NCBI GenBank assembly: GCA_030668165.1
Contig: DAOUUM010000209.1
Location: forward strand, 1 to 5,778
DNA from: Candidatus Heimdallarchaeota archaeon
GTDB lineage: Archaea; Asgardarchaeota; Heimdallarchaeia; Heimdallarchaeales; Kariarchaeaceae
Reading direction: 5' to 3'
Length of the DNA: 5,778 nt
The translations under genes were made by a program, and so were the position numbers. Positions 1 to 5,274 of the stretch are shown here, piece by piece. The notes under the pieces were generated by a model, which was not told the DNA's origin, did not search any database, and was given only the letters and a program-made list of their open reading frames with translations. How positions within the stretch are numbered: the stretch's first letter is position 1; every line of letters begins with the position of its first letter.

Positions 1-277
1 ATTTTATGTAAAGAGGTAAATAAAATTCAAATTTTGTACCCTTCCCTAGCTCACTATCCTTAAAAATCAACCCTTCATGCTCTTGTACTCTATGTAAAGT
101 GCTAGTAAAACCAAGCCCGGTTCCATACTCACGTTTGGTGGTGTAAAAAACCTCAAATATTATTGATAGCTTCTCTTGATTGATTCCAACTCCATCATCC
201 TCCACTGTCACATGAATGTAACTTCTATTTGGATTAAATTCTTCATGATAGATGGAAAGAAGAGAAGATAATAGAAA
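1..277 (-). pseudogene. Histidine kinase C-terminal ATPase fragment (5'-truncated, runs off left edge)
   Basis: Reading the minus strand in the frame with codons at 275-277, 272-274 and so on, about 92 residues are open to the window edge. They contain the C-terminal half of a HATPase_c domain: a G1/D box EDDGVGI (182-202), an F box IFEVFYTTK, a G2 box GTGLGF (107-124), and the closing GKGTKFEFYLP. This order is diagnostic of sensor histidine kinases, which bind ATP here and phosphorylate a conserved His. The stop of the gene lies beyond position 1, but the LP end suggests only a few residues are missing. Upstream the frame hits TGA at 278-280. There is no start codon before the conserved region, no clear N box, no HisKA His motif and no sensor domain, and the TnpB gene begins 90 bp away in the opposite direction. 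I infer a remnant, probably cut by deletion or insertion; a frameshift or sequencing error near 278 is the alternative. Confidence 0.75.
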
Positions 278-293
278 TCAGGTAATACTTGAT

Positions 294-306
294 TTCAGAT
301 TCTGAA
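294..306. repeat. Small inverted repeat, candidate element left-end hairpin
   Basis: TTCAG-ATT-CTGAA forms a perfect 5-bp stem with a 3-nt loop (6 bp around one base if read as a duplex palindrome). It directly follows TTGAT at 289-293 and lies about 65 bp before the tnpB start. Position and size suit an IS200/IS605 left-end hairpin, but a repeat this short can occur by chance in AT-rich DNA. Confidence 0.35.
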
Positions 307-341
307 TTCTGGATCTTCATTTTTAATCATCTCCTGCACAA

Positions 342-349
342 TTTATATC
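342..349 (+). promoter_or_regulatory. TATA-like box for tnpB
   Basis: TTTATATC lies 22-29 bp before the GTG at 371. That is the spacing of an archaeal TATA box to a transcription start located at or next to the start codon. No purine-rich ribosome binding site is seen between them, so a leaderless transcript is inferred. Confidence 0.45.
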
Positions 350-370
350 TGTGAATAACAATTATATAAT

Positions 371-1675
371 GTGATCAATTGTGCATACAAGATTGAGCTG
401 GATCCTACCCAAAAGCAGGTATCGCAGTTCGTCGAGTGTGCAGGTATAGCCAGGTATTCATGGAACTGGTCTTTGAGTGATAGAATTGAACGCTATCGCA
501 ATAATACGGGCAATGATCGCTATACCACCGCGATCTACCAGAATAAAGAGCTAACACGATTGAAGAATACACAATTGCCATGGATGAAGAAGTATTCCAA
601 GACAATTCAACAGAATGAGACACGAAACCTGGAACAGACATTCCAGAATTTCTTCAAAGGAACTCACAGATTTCCAAAATTCAAGAAGAAAGGAAAATCA
701 AAGGATAGTTTCAGACTAACCAGTACAATCAGGATATTACAGAAAGGTAAACCAAGAAGAGCCAAAAACCAAGGTTCTTTGTTTACCGCTCCCCGTATCC
801 AGCTACCATGTCTGAAAACTATCCGTATCAAGGAGGTCCCTGATCTCCAAGCATCAACAGTTATTACATCTGCCACTGTTTCCCGTGAGGGAAACAGATG
901 GTTTGTTTCTCTCACCTGCACAGAGGAGAAGCATCCCAATGATTTGAATCAGAATGGAAGTGTGGGTGTTGATCTTGGATTGATTGATCTGGCAATAACA
1001 TCTGATAAAGAGCATTTTGATAATCCCAAACCACTAAAAAAGGCACTGAAAAAACTGAGAAGGCTGAACAAAGAACTGAGTAGAAGAGATAAATTCTCCA
1101 AAAACTGGTACAGAACAAGAGATAAAATAAACAAACATCATGCAAGGATAAAATATATCAGAAATGATACCCTTAACAAATTAACCACATATCTGGTGAG
1201 AAGCTATGAGACCATAGTGATTGAGGATCTGAATGTAAAGGGAATGATGAAGAATCGCAAATTATCAAGGGCAATTGCTGATGTTGGCTGGGGTGAGTTG
1301 AGAAGACAGCTGGAATACAAATCCAGCTGGTATGGTACACAACTGATTGTGGCACCAAGATTCTTTCCCTCATCCAGACTATGTTCTGGATGCTGGAATA
1401 AGAAAATTGATCTAGCTCTATCTGATAGAACATACAGGTGTGATCACTGTGGACTGATAATCAATAGAGATGAGAATGCAGCTTTGAACCTGAAAATATT
1501 TGGATTGTTGTACAGAATAAATCCATCCGTCGCTGATAGTTGGACAGAGACGTTAAACGCATGTGGAGAATACATAAGACCCTCTGATGGTGATCTTTCG
1601 ATCGACCAGATGATGAGGGCAGTATCTGTGAAGCATGAAGATCCCAGGAGCAATCCTGGGGAGTTAATTAACTGA
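371..1675 (+). CDS. tnpB: TnpB, RNA-guided RuvC endonuclease of an IS1341/IS605-type element
   Basis: A 434-residue protein. Known family role: TnpB binds an omega RNA made from the element's right end and cuts DNA matching the guide next to a short TAM, which helps keep the transposon in place. The N-terminal wedge/REC part starts with AYKIELDPTQKQ (residues 5-16) and includes the family-typical RFPKFKKKGK (100-109). RuvC I is GVDLGLIDLAITSD with D201. The K/R-rich helical segment is at 220-262. RuvC II is VIEDLNVKGM with E285. The zinc finger has CxxC at 338/341 and CxxC at 357/360. RuvC III is NRDENAALNL with D367. All three acidic residues and four cysteines are present, so it should be active. 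One oddity is W342 after the second Cys, where Gly is usual. The tail has the common CGE-x-x-RPS and SVKHE patterns. GTG at 371 is the only start, since an in-frame stop lies at 356-358. No tnpA is adjacent; upstream is a broken kinase, downstream an unrelated ligase. Confidence 0.95.
   Translation: MINCAYKIELDPTQKQVSQFVECAGIARYSWNWSLSDRIERYRNNTGNDRYTTAIYQNKELTRLKNTQLPWMKKYSKTIQQNETRNLEQTFQNFFKGTHRFPKFKKKGKSKDSFRLTSTIRILQKGKPRRAKNQGSLFTAPRIQLPCLKTIRIKEVPDLQASTVITSATVSREGNRWFVSLTCTEEKHPNDLNQNGSVGVDLGLIDLAITSDKEHFDNPKPLKKALKKLRRLNKELSRRDKFSKNWYRTRDKINKHHARIKYIRNDTLNKLTTYLVRSYETIVIEDLNVKGMMKNRKLSRAIADVGWGELRRQLEYKSSWYGTQLIVAPRFFPSSRLCSGCWNKKIDLALSDRTYRCDHCGLIINRDENAALNLKIFGLLYRINPSVADSWTETLNACGEYIRPSDGDLSIDQMMRAVSVKHEDPRSNPGELIN
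1552..1675 (+). ncRNA. Candidate omega (reRNA) scaffold overlapping the tnpB 3' end
   Basis: Two stem-loops can be read by eye. The first spans 1580-1619: an outer stem CCCTC/GAGGG (1580-1584 with 1615-1619), an internal loop, then an inner stem TGGTGATC with GATC-g-ACCA (1588-1595 with 1600-1608, one bulged G at 1604) closed by a TTTC loop. The second, 1643-1660, is a perfect 7-bp stem CCCAGGA/TCCTGGG with a GCAA (GNRA) tetraloop. GTTAA at 1552-1556 could also pair with TTAAC at 1668-1672 and close the whole region. Structured RNA inside the 3' coding end of tnpB, with the guide taken from flanking DNA after the right end, is established for IS605-family TnpB. Applying it here is inference. 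Both RNA ends are estimates, and a guide would start near 1674-1676. Confidence 0.45.
1662..1673. repeat. Perfect 12-bp palindrome over the tnpB stop
   Basis: AGTTAATTAACT is its own reverse complement and covers the last codons and first base of the stop of tnpB, 1 bp after the GNRA hairpin. It could be part of the element's right end (cleavage-site recognition or omega RNA pairing) or simply be AT-rich coincidence. Confidence 0.4.
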
Positions 1676-1733
1676 GTATGCAAAATATACAAGATCGTAT
1701 ACCTAGCTATAAATCTCTCACAGCGGGGAATCA

Positions 1734-1741
1734 TTTATATT
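1734..1741 (+). promoter_or_regulatory. TATA-like box for the acyl-CoA ligase gene
   Basis: TTTATATT sits 30-37 bp before the ATG at 1771. An archaeal start about 25 bp downstream would give a leader of only a few bases. No Shine-Dalgarno sequence precedes the ATG, which agrees with a leaderless or near-leaderless mRNA. The box lies outside the likely TnpB element, so the ligase probably has its own promoter. Confidence 0.5.
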
Positions 1742-1770
1742 AACATTCTATATCACCGTTATAGATAAAC

Positions 1771-3507
1771 ATGACGGATGAAAATCTTCCCGGACGGGAC
1801 GCATGGTTAAAGTCATTAGAAGGTAATAGAGAAACCTCAATAAAATATGAGGATATTACTCCCTATGATCTTCTGAAAAGACGGGCTAAAAATGAGCCAA
1901 ATGATCCTATGTTAATTTTTCCAAAAGGCAAAACAATGTCTTATGGAGATGTAATGAATGACATTGAAAGAATGGCTGCTCATTTCCAGCACTTGGGAAT
2001 AGTAAAAGGTGATAAGATAGCTCTTTTATTACCCAACACTCCACACTACGTGGTAGGGCATTATGCTGCACTGGCTATAGGAGCTGTGGTAGTACAGGCC
2101 AATCCACTCTACACAGAACATGAACTCACACATCAGATCAAGGATTCTGGTGCCAAAGGAATTGTGTCACTGACAATGTTCCAAGACAAAGTAAATAGTG
2201 TGATGGGTAAAACAAACCTTGAATTTGCAGTGTATGGCCAGATACAGACCTACCTTGGTGGAATTGTCAGATTCCTGGGTAAATTACTTAAAAAATCAGT
2301 ATTTGATCCAAAATCACCAAAATTTGATGCACCGGTTAAGAGTCATCCAAATGCATATTACTACGGTGATTTTATAACCAATGATTATGCCTTTAGTGAG
2401 GTAGAAGTGGATTATGAGAACGATATTGCCATCCTGCAGTACACCGGTGGTACAACTGGTGTATCAAAAGGAGCAATGTTAACCCATAAGAATGTAAGCG
2501 TCAATGCCCAACAGGCAAGAGCATCAATTCATATGGTACCTGATAAGACCGGAAGTGTGCTCACAGTACTGCCAATGTTCCACGTGTTTGGACTAACTGC
2601 CTGTATGAACCTAGCAATTCAGCTTGGTATTCCACAGGTATTAAATGTGGCATCACCACCAGACTTCGGGGATATCCTTGGATGGATTGAGAAATATCAG
2701 ATCACCTTCTTCCCAGGAGTACCTGCCATGATGAATGCAATTGTAAGCCATCCTAAGGCACCCTCTACAGATTTCTCCTCATTAATAGCAGTGATCTCTG
2801 GAGGAGCACCCTTACCCATTGAAACTGCTAGACAGTTCCACAAAGTAACTGGAGCACATCTGGTAGAGGGATATGGATTGTCCGAGACAGCACCACTGAC
2901 CCATATCAACCCAATAGGAGTTCCTGATGACCAATTGGTCGAGGGCAGTATTGGATTACCTGCTGCAGATACACTCTGCAAGGTAGTAGATCAGGGAGAT
3001 TACAGTAAAACTCTACCAGTAGGCGAGGTTGGAGAACTGTGTCTCAAGGGACCACAAATCTTCAAAGGATATTATGGTATGGAAAATGAGACCAAAAATG
3101 CATTGAAAGATGATGGATGGTTCAAAACCGGAGATATTGCCAGAATTGATGAAGCAGGATACACCTACATCGTCGATCGTATGAAAGATATTATCATTGT
3201 ATCTGGTTACAATGTAGTGCCAAGAGAGGTAGAAGAGATCCTGTACCAGCACCCAGCCATTTTAGAGGCTGCAGTTGCGGGTATGACACATCCCAAAAAG
3301 GGAGAGATGGTTGCATCCTGGGTGGTACTGAAAGAAGGACAAGAGGCCACAGAAGAAAGTGTTCGGGAATATTGTAAGGAATATTTAGCACCATACAAGG
3401 TTCCACGAGTAGTTACCTTTAAAGATGAGTTACCAAAATCAATGGTTGGAAAGATCTTAAGAAGGAAATTACAGGAAGAAGGCTTAGAAGAAGAAAAATT
3501 ATCATAA
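1771..3507 (+). CDS. AMP-forming long-chain fatty acyl-CoA synthetase (FadD-like)
   Basis: A 578-residue, complete ANL-superfamily adenylating enzyme. The family activates a carboxylic acid with ATP to an acyl-AMP and then transfers the acyl group to CoA, in the cytosol or at the membrane. Motifs are in the expected order: A3 P-loop YTGGTTGVSKGA (224-235), HVFG (271-274), SGGAPLP (343-349), A5 GYGLSETAP (367-375), A7 DGWFKTGD (448-455), A8 VDRMKDIIIVSGYNVVPREVE (468-488, given in part by D469 and R470, the hinge), and A10 PKSMVGKILRR with the catalytic Lys at 561. Length and the hydrophobic acyl-tunnel region suit long- or medium-chain fatty acid ligases; aryl-acid or other acyl-CoA ligases share most motifs, so chain length is inference. 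ATG at 1771 is the first start after an in-frame stop at 1762-1764. The gene stands alone: TnpB lies 95 bp upstream and a convergent tRNA downstream. In archaea such enzymes serve fatty acid use or lipid recycling. Confidence 0.93.
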   Translation: MTDENLPGRDAWLKSLEGNRETSIKYEDITPYDLLKRRAKNEPNDPMLIFPKGKTMSYGDVMNDIERMAAHFQHLGIVKGDKIALLLPNTPHYVVGHYAALAIGAVVVQANPLYTEHELTHQIKDSGAKGIVSLTMFQDKVNSVMGKTNLEFAVYGQIQTYLGGIVRFLGKLLKKSVFDPKSPKFDAPVKSHPNAYYYGDFITNDYAFSEVEVDYENDIAILQYTGGTTGVSKGAMLTHKNVSVNAQQARASIHMVPDKTGSVLTVLPMFHVFGLTACMNLAIQLGIPQVLNVASPPDFGDILGWIEKYQITFFPGVPAMMNAIVSHPKAPSTDFSSLIAVISGGAPLPIETARQFHKVTGAHLVEGYGLSETAPLTHINPIGVPDDQLVEGSIGLPAADTLCKVVDQGDYSKTLPVGEVGELCLKGPQIFKGYYGMENETKNALKDDGWFKTGDIARIDEAGYTYIVDRMKDIIIVSGYNVVPREVEEILYQHPAILEAAVAGMTHPKKGEMVASWVVLKEGQEATEESVREYCKEYLAPYKVPRVVTFKDELPKSMVGKILRRKLQEEGLEEEKLS

Positions 3508-3647
3508 ACATAATTCAATATAAATAAAAATTTACACTAATTATTGACAAATAAATTTTAAGTAACAATTAATTAGATTACTCAGTTGAGATCAGATTAG
3601 AGACTTTGAGACAAAAATCAAAATTATTAAAAATATCAGAATAGGAT
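3508..3647. other. AT-rich spacer between convergent ligase and tRNA
   Basis: No gene or strong hairpin is seen. A short TTTT stretch at about 3556-3559 might help end the ligase transcript, but no clear terminator stands out. Confidence 0.5.
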
Positions 3648-3668
3648 AAAAATGCTTGAAAATTAAAA
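3648..3668 (-). terminator. Oligo-T terminator of tRNA-Gln
   Basis: Read on the minus strand, the base after the tRNA discriminator starts a run of T tracts: TTTT (3668-3665), TTTT (3662-3659) and TTTTT (3652-3648). Archaeal RNA polymerase terminates on such U-rich stretches without a hairpin. Confidence 0.55.
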
Positions 3669-3740
3669 CAGGCCCGCCCGGACTCGAACCGAGGTCTACC
3701 GGACCAGAACCGGTAATGATTGCCGCTACACCACGAGCCT
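3669..3740 (-). tRNA. tRNA-Gln (anticodon CTG)
   Basis: The minus strand folds into a 72-nt cloverleaf including the discriminator. The acceptor stem AGGCTCG pairs with CGGGCCT (one G-U) and the discriminator is G. The D arm starts GTGTAGCGGC. The anticodon stem ACCGG/CCGGT encloses the loop TTCTGGT, with anticodon CTG at 3707-3705, reading CAG codons. The variable region is 4 nt. The T arm CTCGG-TTCGAGT-CCGGG has a standard T loop. There is no encoded CCA and no intron. The A1-U72 pair and overall sequence look archaeal; in most archaea tRNA-Gln is first charged with Glu and then amidated by GatDE. The D stem is weak: U13 faces U22, leaving three pairs. It is convergent with the ligase gene and divergent from the nucleotidyltransferase. 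Confidence 0.95.
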
Positions 3741-3743
3741 ATT

Positions 3744-3757
3744 TGATCCAAGGATCA
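3744..3757. repeat. Inverted repeat just upstream of the tRNA 5' end
   Basis: TGATCC-AA-GGATCA is a perfect 6-bp inverted repeat with a 2-nt centre, 3 bp before the first base of the tRNA. It would lie in the 5' leader of the precursor. It may be a leader hairpin near the RNase P site, a protein site, or chance. Confidence 0.35.
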
Positions 3758-3807
3758 TTGTTTTTGGGAAAGAATCTCCTTCCTCAATCTTCCTGCGTTT
3801 TATTCCT

Positions 3808-3820
3808 TTTTATATTTTAT
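3808..3820 (-). promoter_or_regulatory. TATA-like box for tRNA-Gln
   Basis: On the minus strand the sequence ATAAAATATAAAAAGG spans this site, about 70 bp before the mature tRNA 5' end. Transcription starting about 25 bp downstream would give a leader of roughly 45 nt, to be removed by RNase P. Confidence 0.45.
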
Positions 3821-4000
3821 TTTCTAACTACCATATTAAATCTAAAAATGATTAATCTGAGATCACTTAACTAAATAAAGTTAGAATCAATAAGATAAAT
3901 TATCCGTTTTATGATTGTTGAATCAACCTTGATTTTCAGTTAATATAGAATTACTGACTAATTTGGGTATTTTTGTCTTTATTTTTTAATGCTTAATCAA

Positions 4001-4022
4001 TTAAATATCTTAGGCTTTAAGT
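4001..4022 (+). promoter_or_regulatory. Promoter region of the nucleotidyltransferase gene
   Basis: Two TATA-like candidates precede the GTG start at 4045: TTAAATAT (4001-4008) and CTTTAAGT (4016-4023). The second has the 22-29 bp spacing expected for a leaderless transcript; the first would leave a leader of about 15 nt. No Shine-Dalgarno sequence is present. Which one is used cannot be decided by reading. Confidence 0.35.
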
Positions 4023-4044
4023 AATCAAATTATTAATTACAATT

Positions 4045-5004
4045 GTGAAGGGTGTAATCCTTGCTGCTGGCAAAGGAACAAGAATGCGACCATTAACTGA
4101 TGATTTTCCCAAATGCATGCTTCCTGTCGCAGGAATACCTATCATAGAATGGACAGTTAGGTTATTGAAAGAGGATCTTCATATCAAGGAGATCTTGATC
4201 ATTGTGGGATATGCAAAACATCACATTATAAATTATTTTGGAGATGGTTCTAAATGGGATATTTCTATTGAATATAAAGAACAGGATCTGGATACTAATT
4301 CTGGATTAGGTGCCGCTTTGATTATAGCTAGAGATTTTGTTGACGATGATTTTGTAGTTGTTCTTGGAGATAATCTGTACAAGGGACCTTTTCATGAAAT
4401 CATTCGAAAACATAAAAGCTTGGAATCAGATGCGACATTGCATATAGAAGAGGTTGAAGATCCCGGCAGATATGGTGTGATAGTCCTGCATCCAGATAGT
4501 GAATACAGAATTAAATCCTTAATTGAAAAACCAAAAAATCCTCCGTCAAATAAGGTGATAACCGGTTTTTATGTCTTATCGACCAAGATATTTGAAATAT
4601 TGGATCAAACTTCACCTTCAAAAAGGGGAGAAATTGAGTTAACAGATGCTTTGAACACATTAGCAAAAAATTTTAGCGTTAATGGTATTATAATTGATGG
4701 ATGGAGAAAAGATTTTGGTTACCCGATAGATTTGTTAGATGCAGCAAAATGGTTAATGAATAATGGAATGAGCATTATAAAATCTGACATTAAAGGTGGT
4801 GTCAAAATAAACAATCCCGTATACATTGGTAAAAATTGCTCCATCGAAAATTCAACTATTGGACCCTACGTATCAATTGGTAACAAATCGATAATTAAAA
4901 ATGCCAAAGTTACCCATTCTGTTATACTAGACAATGCGATAATTGAAAATGAAGAAATTATTGATAGTATAATAGGCAAAAAAACTCGGGTCGAAATACA
5001 CTAA
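4045..5004 (+). CDS. Sugar-1-phosphate nucleotidylyltransferase with short beta-helix tail (RmlA/GlmU-N-like)
   Basis: A 319-residue cytosolic enzyme of the NTP_transferase family. The family joins a sugar-1-phosphate with an NTP to give an NDP-sugar and pyrophosphate, supplying glycan or polar-lipid sugar synthesis. Residues 1-235 are the Rossmann-like catalytic domain: LAAGKGTRMRP (6-16) for the NTP phosphates, K23 in FPKCMLPV, VLGDN with metal ligand D109, GRYGVIVL (141-148), EKP (161-163), GFYV (174-177), RGEIELTDAL (194-203) and KDFGYP (222-227) with the second metal-binding Asp. Residues 250-315 carry V/I-x-I hexad repeats (NNPVYIGKNCSIENSTIG and onward), a short left-handed beta-helix. 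Its length is nearer to long RmlA-type glucose-1-phosphate thymidylyltransferases than to archaeal bifunctional GlmU-like proteins of about 400 aa, so an acetyltransferase activity is unlikely. The exact sugar and base are undecided. GTG at 4045 gives the canonical MKGVILAAG start. Confidence 0.9.
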   Translation: MKGVILAAGKGTRMRPLTDDFPKCMLPVAGIPIIEWTVRLLKEDLHIKEILIIVGYAKHHIINYFGDGSKWDISIEYKEQDLDTNSGLGAALIIARDFVDDDFVVVLGDNLYKGPFHEIIRKHKSLESDATLHIEEVEDPGRYGVIVLHPDSEYRIKSLIEKPKNPPSNKVITGFYVLSTKIFEILDQTSPSKRGEIELTDALNTLAKNFSVNGIIIDGWRKDFGYPIDLLDAAKWLMNNGMSIIKSDIKGGVKINNPVYIGKNCSIENSTIGPYVSIGNKSIIKNAKVTHSVILDNAIIENEEIIDSIIGKKTRVEIH

Positions 5005-5242
5005 TATTATTACGAAATTTCACTTGATTAATTTTATACAGTATGATTCTTAATGTTTCATCCTCACATTGTTTAAATCGGAAAGATTGGCTTATTTGTT
5101 TATTGACGTTCTAACAGAACAGATGTAATATACCAATGAAAGTGATTAATAGTATCGTTTTTAAATTGTGATTCCAATGGAGTGTGAATTTGAATGGAAA
5201 TTAAAATGGAATTATTGATTTAAATTGATTATTTAATAATGA
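5005..5242. other. AT-rich spacer with short repeats
   Basis: No gene is seen. It holds an inverted repeat GTTCT-AAC-AGAAC (5108-5120), three copies of AATGGA (5176-5181, 5193-5198, 5205-5210) and two copies of ATTGATT ten bases apart (5214-5220, 5224-5230). They lie upstream of the permease promoter and could be regulator sites, though this is speculative. Confidence 0.4.
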
Positions 5243-5254
5243 AATATATAATAT
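5243..5254 (+). promoter_or_regulatory. TATA-like box for the permease gene
   Basis: AATATATAATAT lies about 21-32 bp before the ATG at 5275, the spacing of an archaeal TATA box to a leaderless start. No ribosome binding site is visible before the ATG. Confidence 0.5.
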
Positions 5255-5274
5255 AACTGCATTAGAGACATATA

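Larger units (their letters stand above)
289..1675 (+). mobile_element. Candidate IS1341-type (IS200/IS605 superfamily) tnpB-only element
   Basis: The borders are inferred. On the left, TTGAT (289-293), the target/TAM sequence known for ISDra2, is followed at once by a small inverted repeat, TTCAG-ATT-CTGAA (294-306), resembling the subterminal hairpins bound by Y1 transposases. On the right, strong stem-loops and a palindrome lie at the tnpB 3' end, where IS605 right ends and omega RNAs are normally found. No tnpA (HUH transposase) is present in the window, so the element would need one in trans. IS605 elements make no target duplication, so the borders cannot be fixed from flanking repeats. 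The right end could lie somewhat beyond 1675, for instance after the weak TATAC/GTATA repeat at 1686-1701. The element class is well supported by TnpB; the exact ends are not. Confidence 0.5.
3741..4044. other. Divergent promoter region between tRNA-Gln and the nucleotidyltransferase
   Basis: This 304-bp AT-rich stretch holds no gene that I can support. It contains the tRNA leader repeat (3744-3757), the tRNA TATA-like box (about 3808-3820), a short palindrome GTTGA-A-TCAAC at 3917-3927, and the promoter of the plus-strand gene near its right end. Positions 3830-3990 are otherwise featureless to the eye. Confidence 0.6.

Noticed and set aside
371..1675. A nuclease-dead TnpB-derived regulator (TldR-like)
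   Set aside because: D201, E285 and D367 of RuvC and the four zinc-finger cysteines are all present.
1686..1701. TATAC-AAGATC-GTATA as a terminator hairpin after tnpB
   Set aside because: Only five A-T rich pairs and no following T run; too weak to call.
405..1734. Several minus-strand open frames of 60-100 codons within tnpB
   Set aside because: They are shadows of the strongly supported tnpB frame, with no recognisable motifs.
2697..3518. Minus-strand open frames of 70-103 codons within the ligase
   Set aside because: Opposite-strand shadows of conserved ligase motifs; no independent support.
3669..3740. An intron in the tRNA
   Set aside because: The anticodon loop is a normal 7 nt and the whole molecule folds at 72 nt with nothing to remove.
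3656..3874. A 72-codon plus-strand open frame
   Set aside because: It runs straight through the tRNA on the opposite strand, and its first half is the complement of the tRNA. No homology pattern and no start signal.
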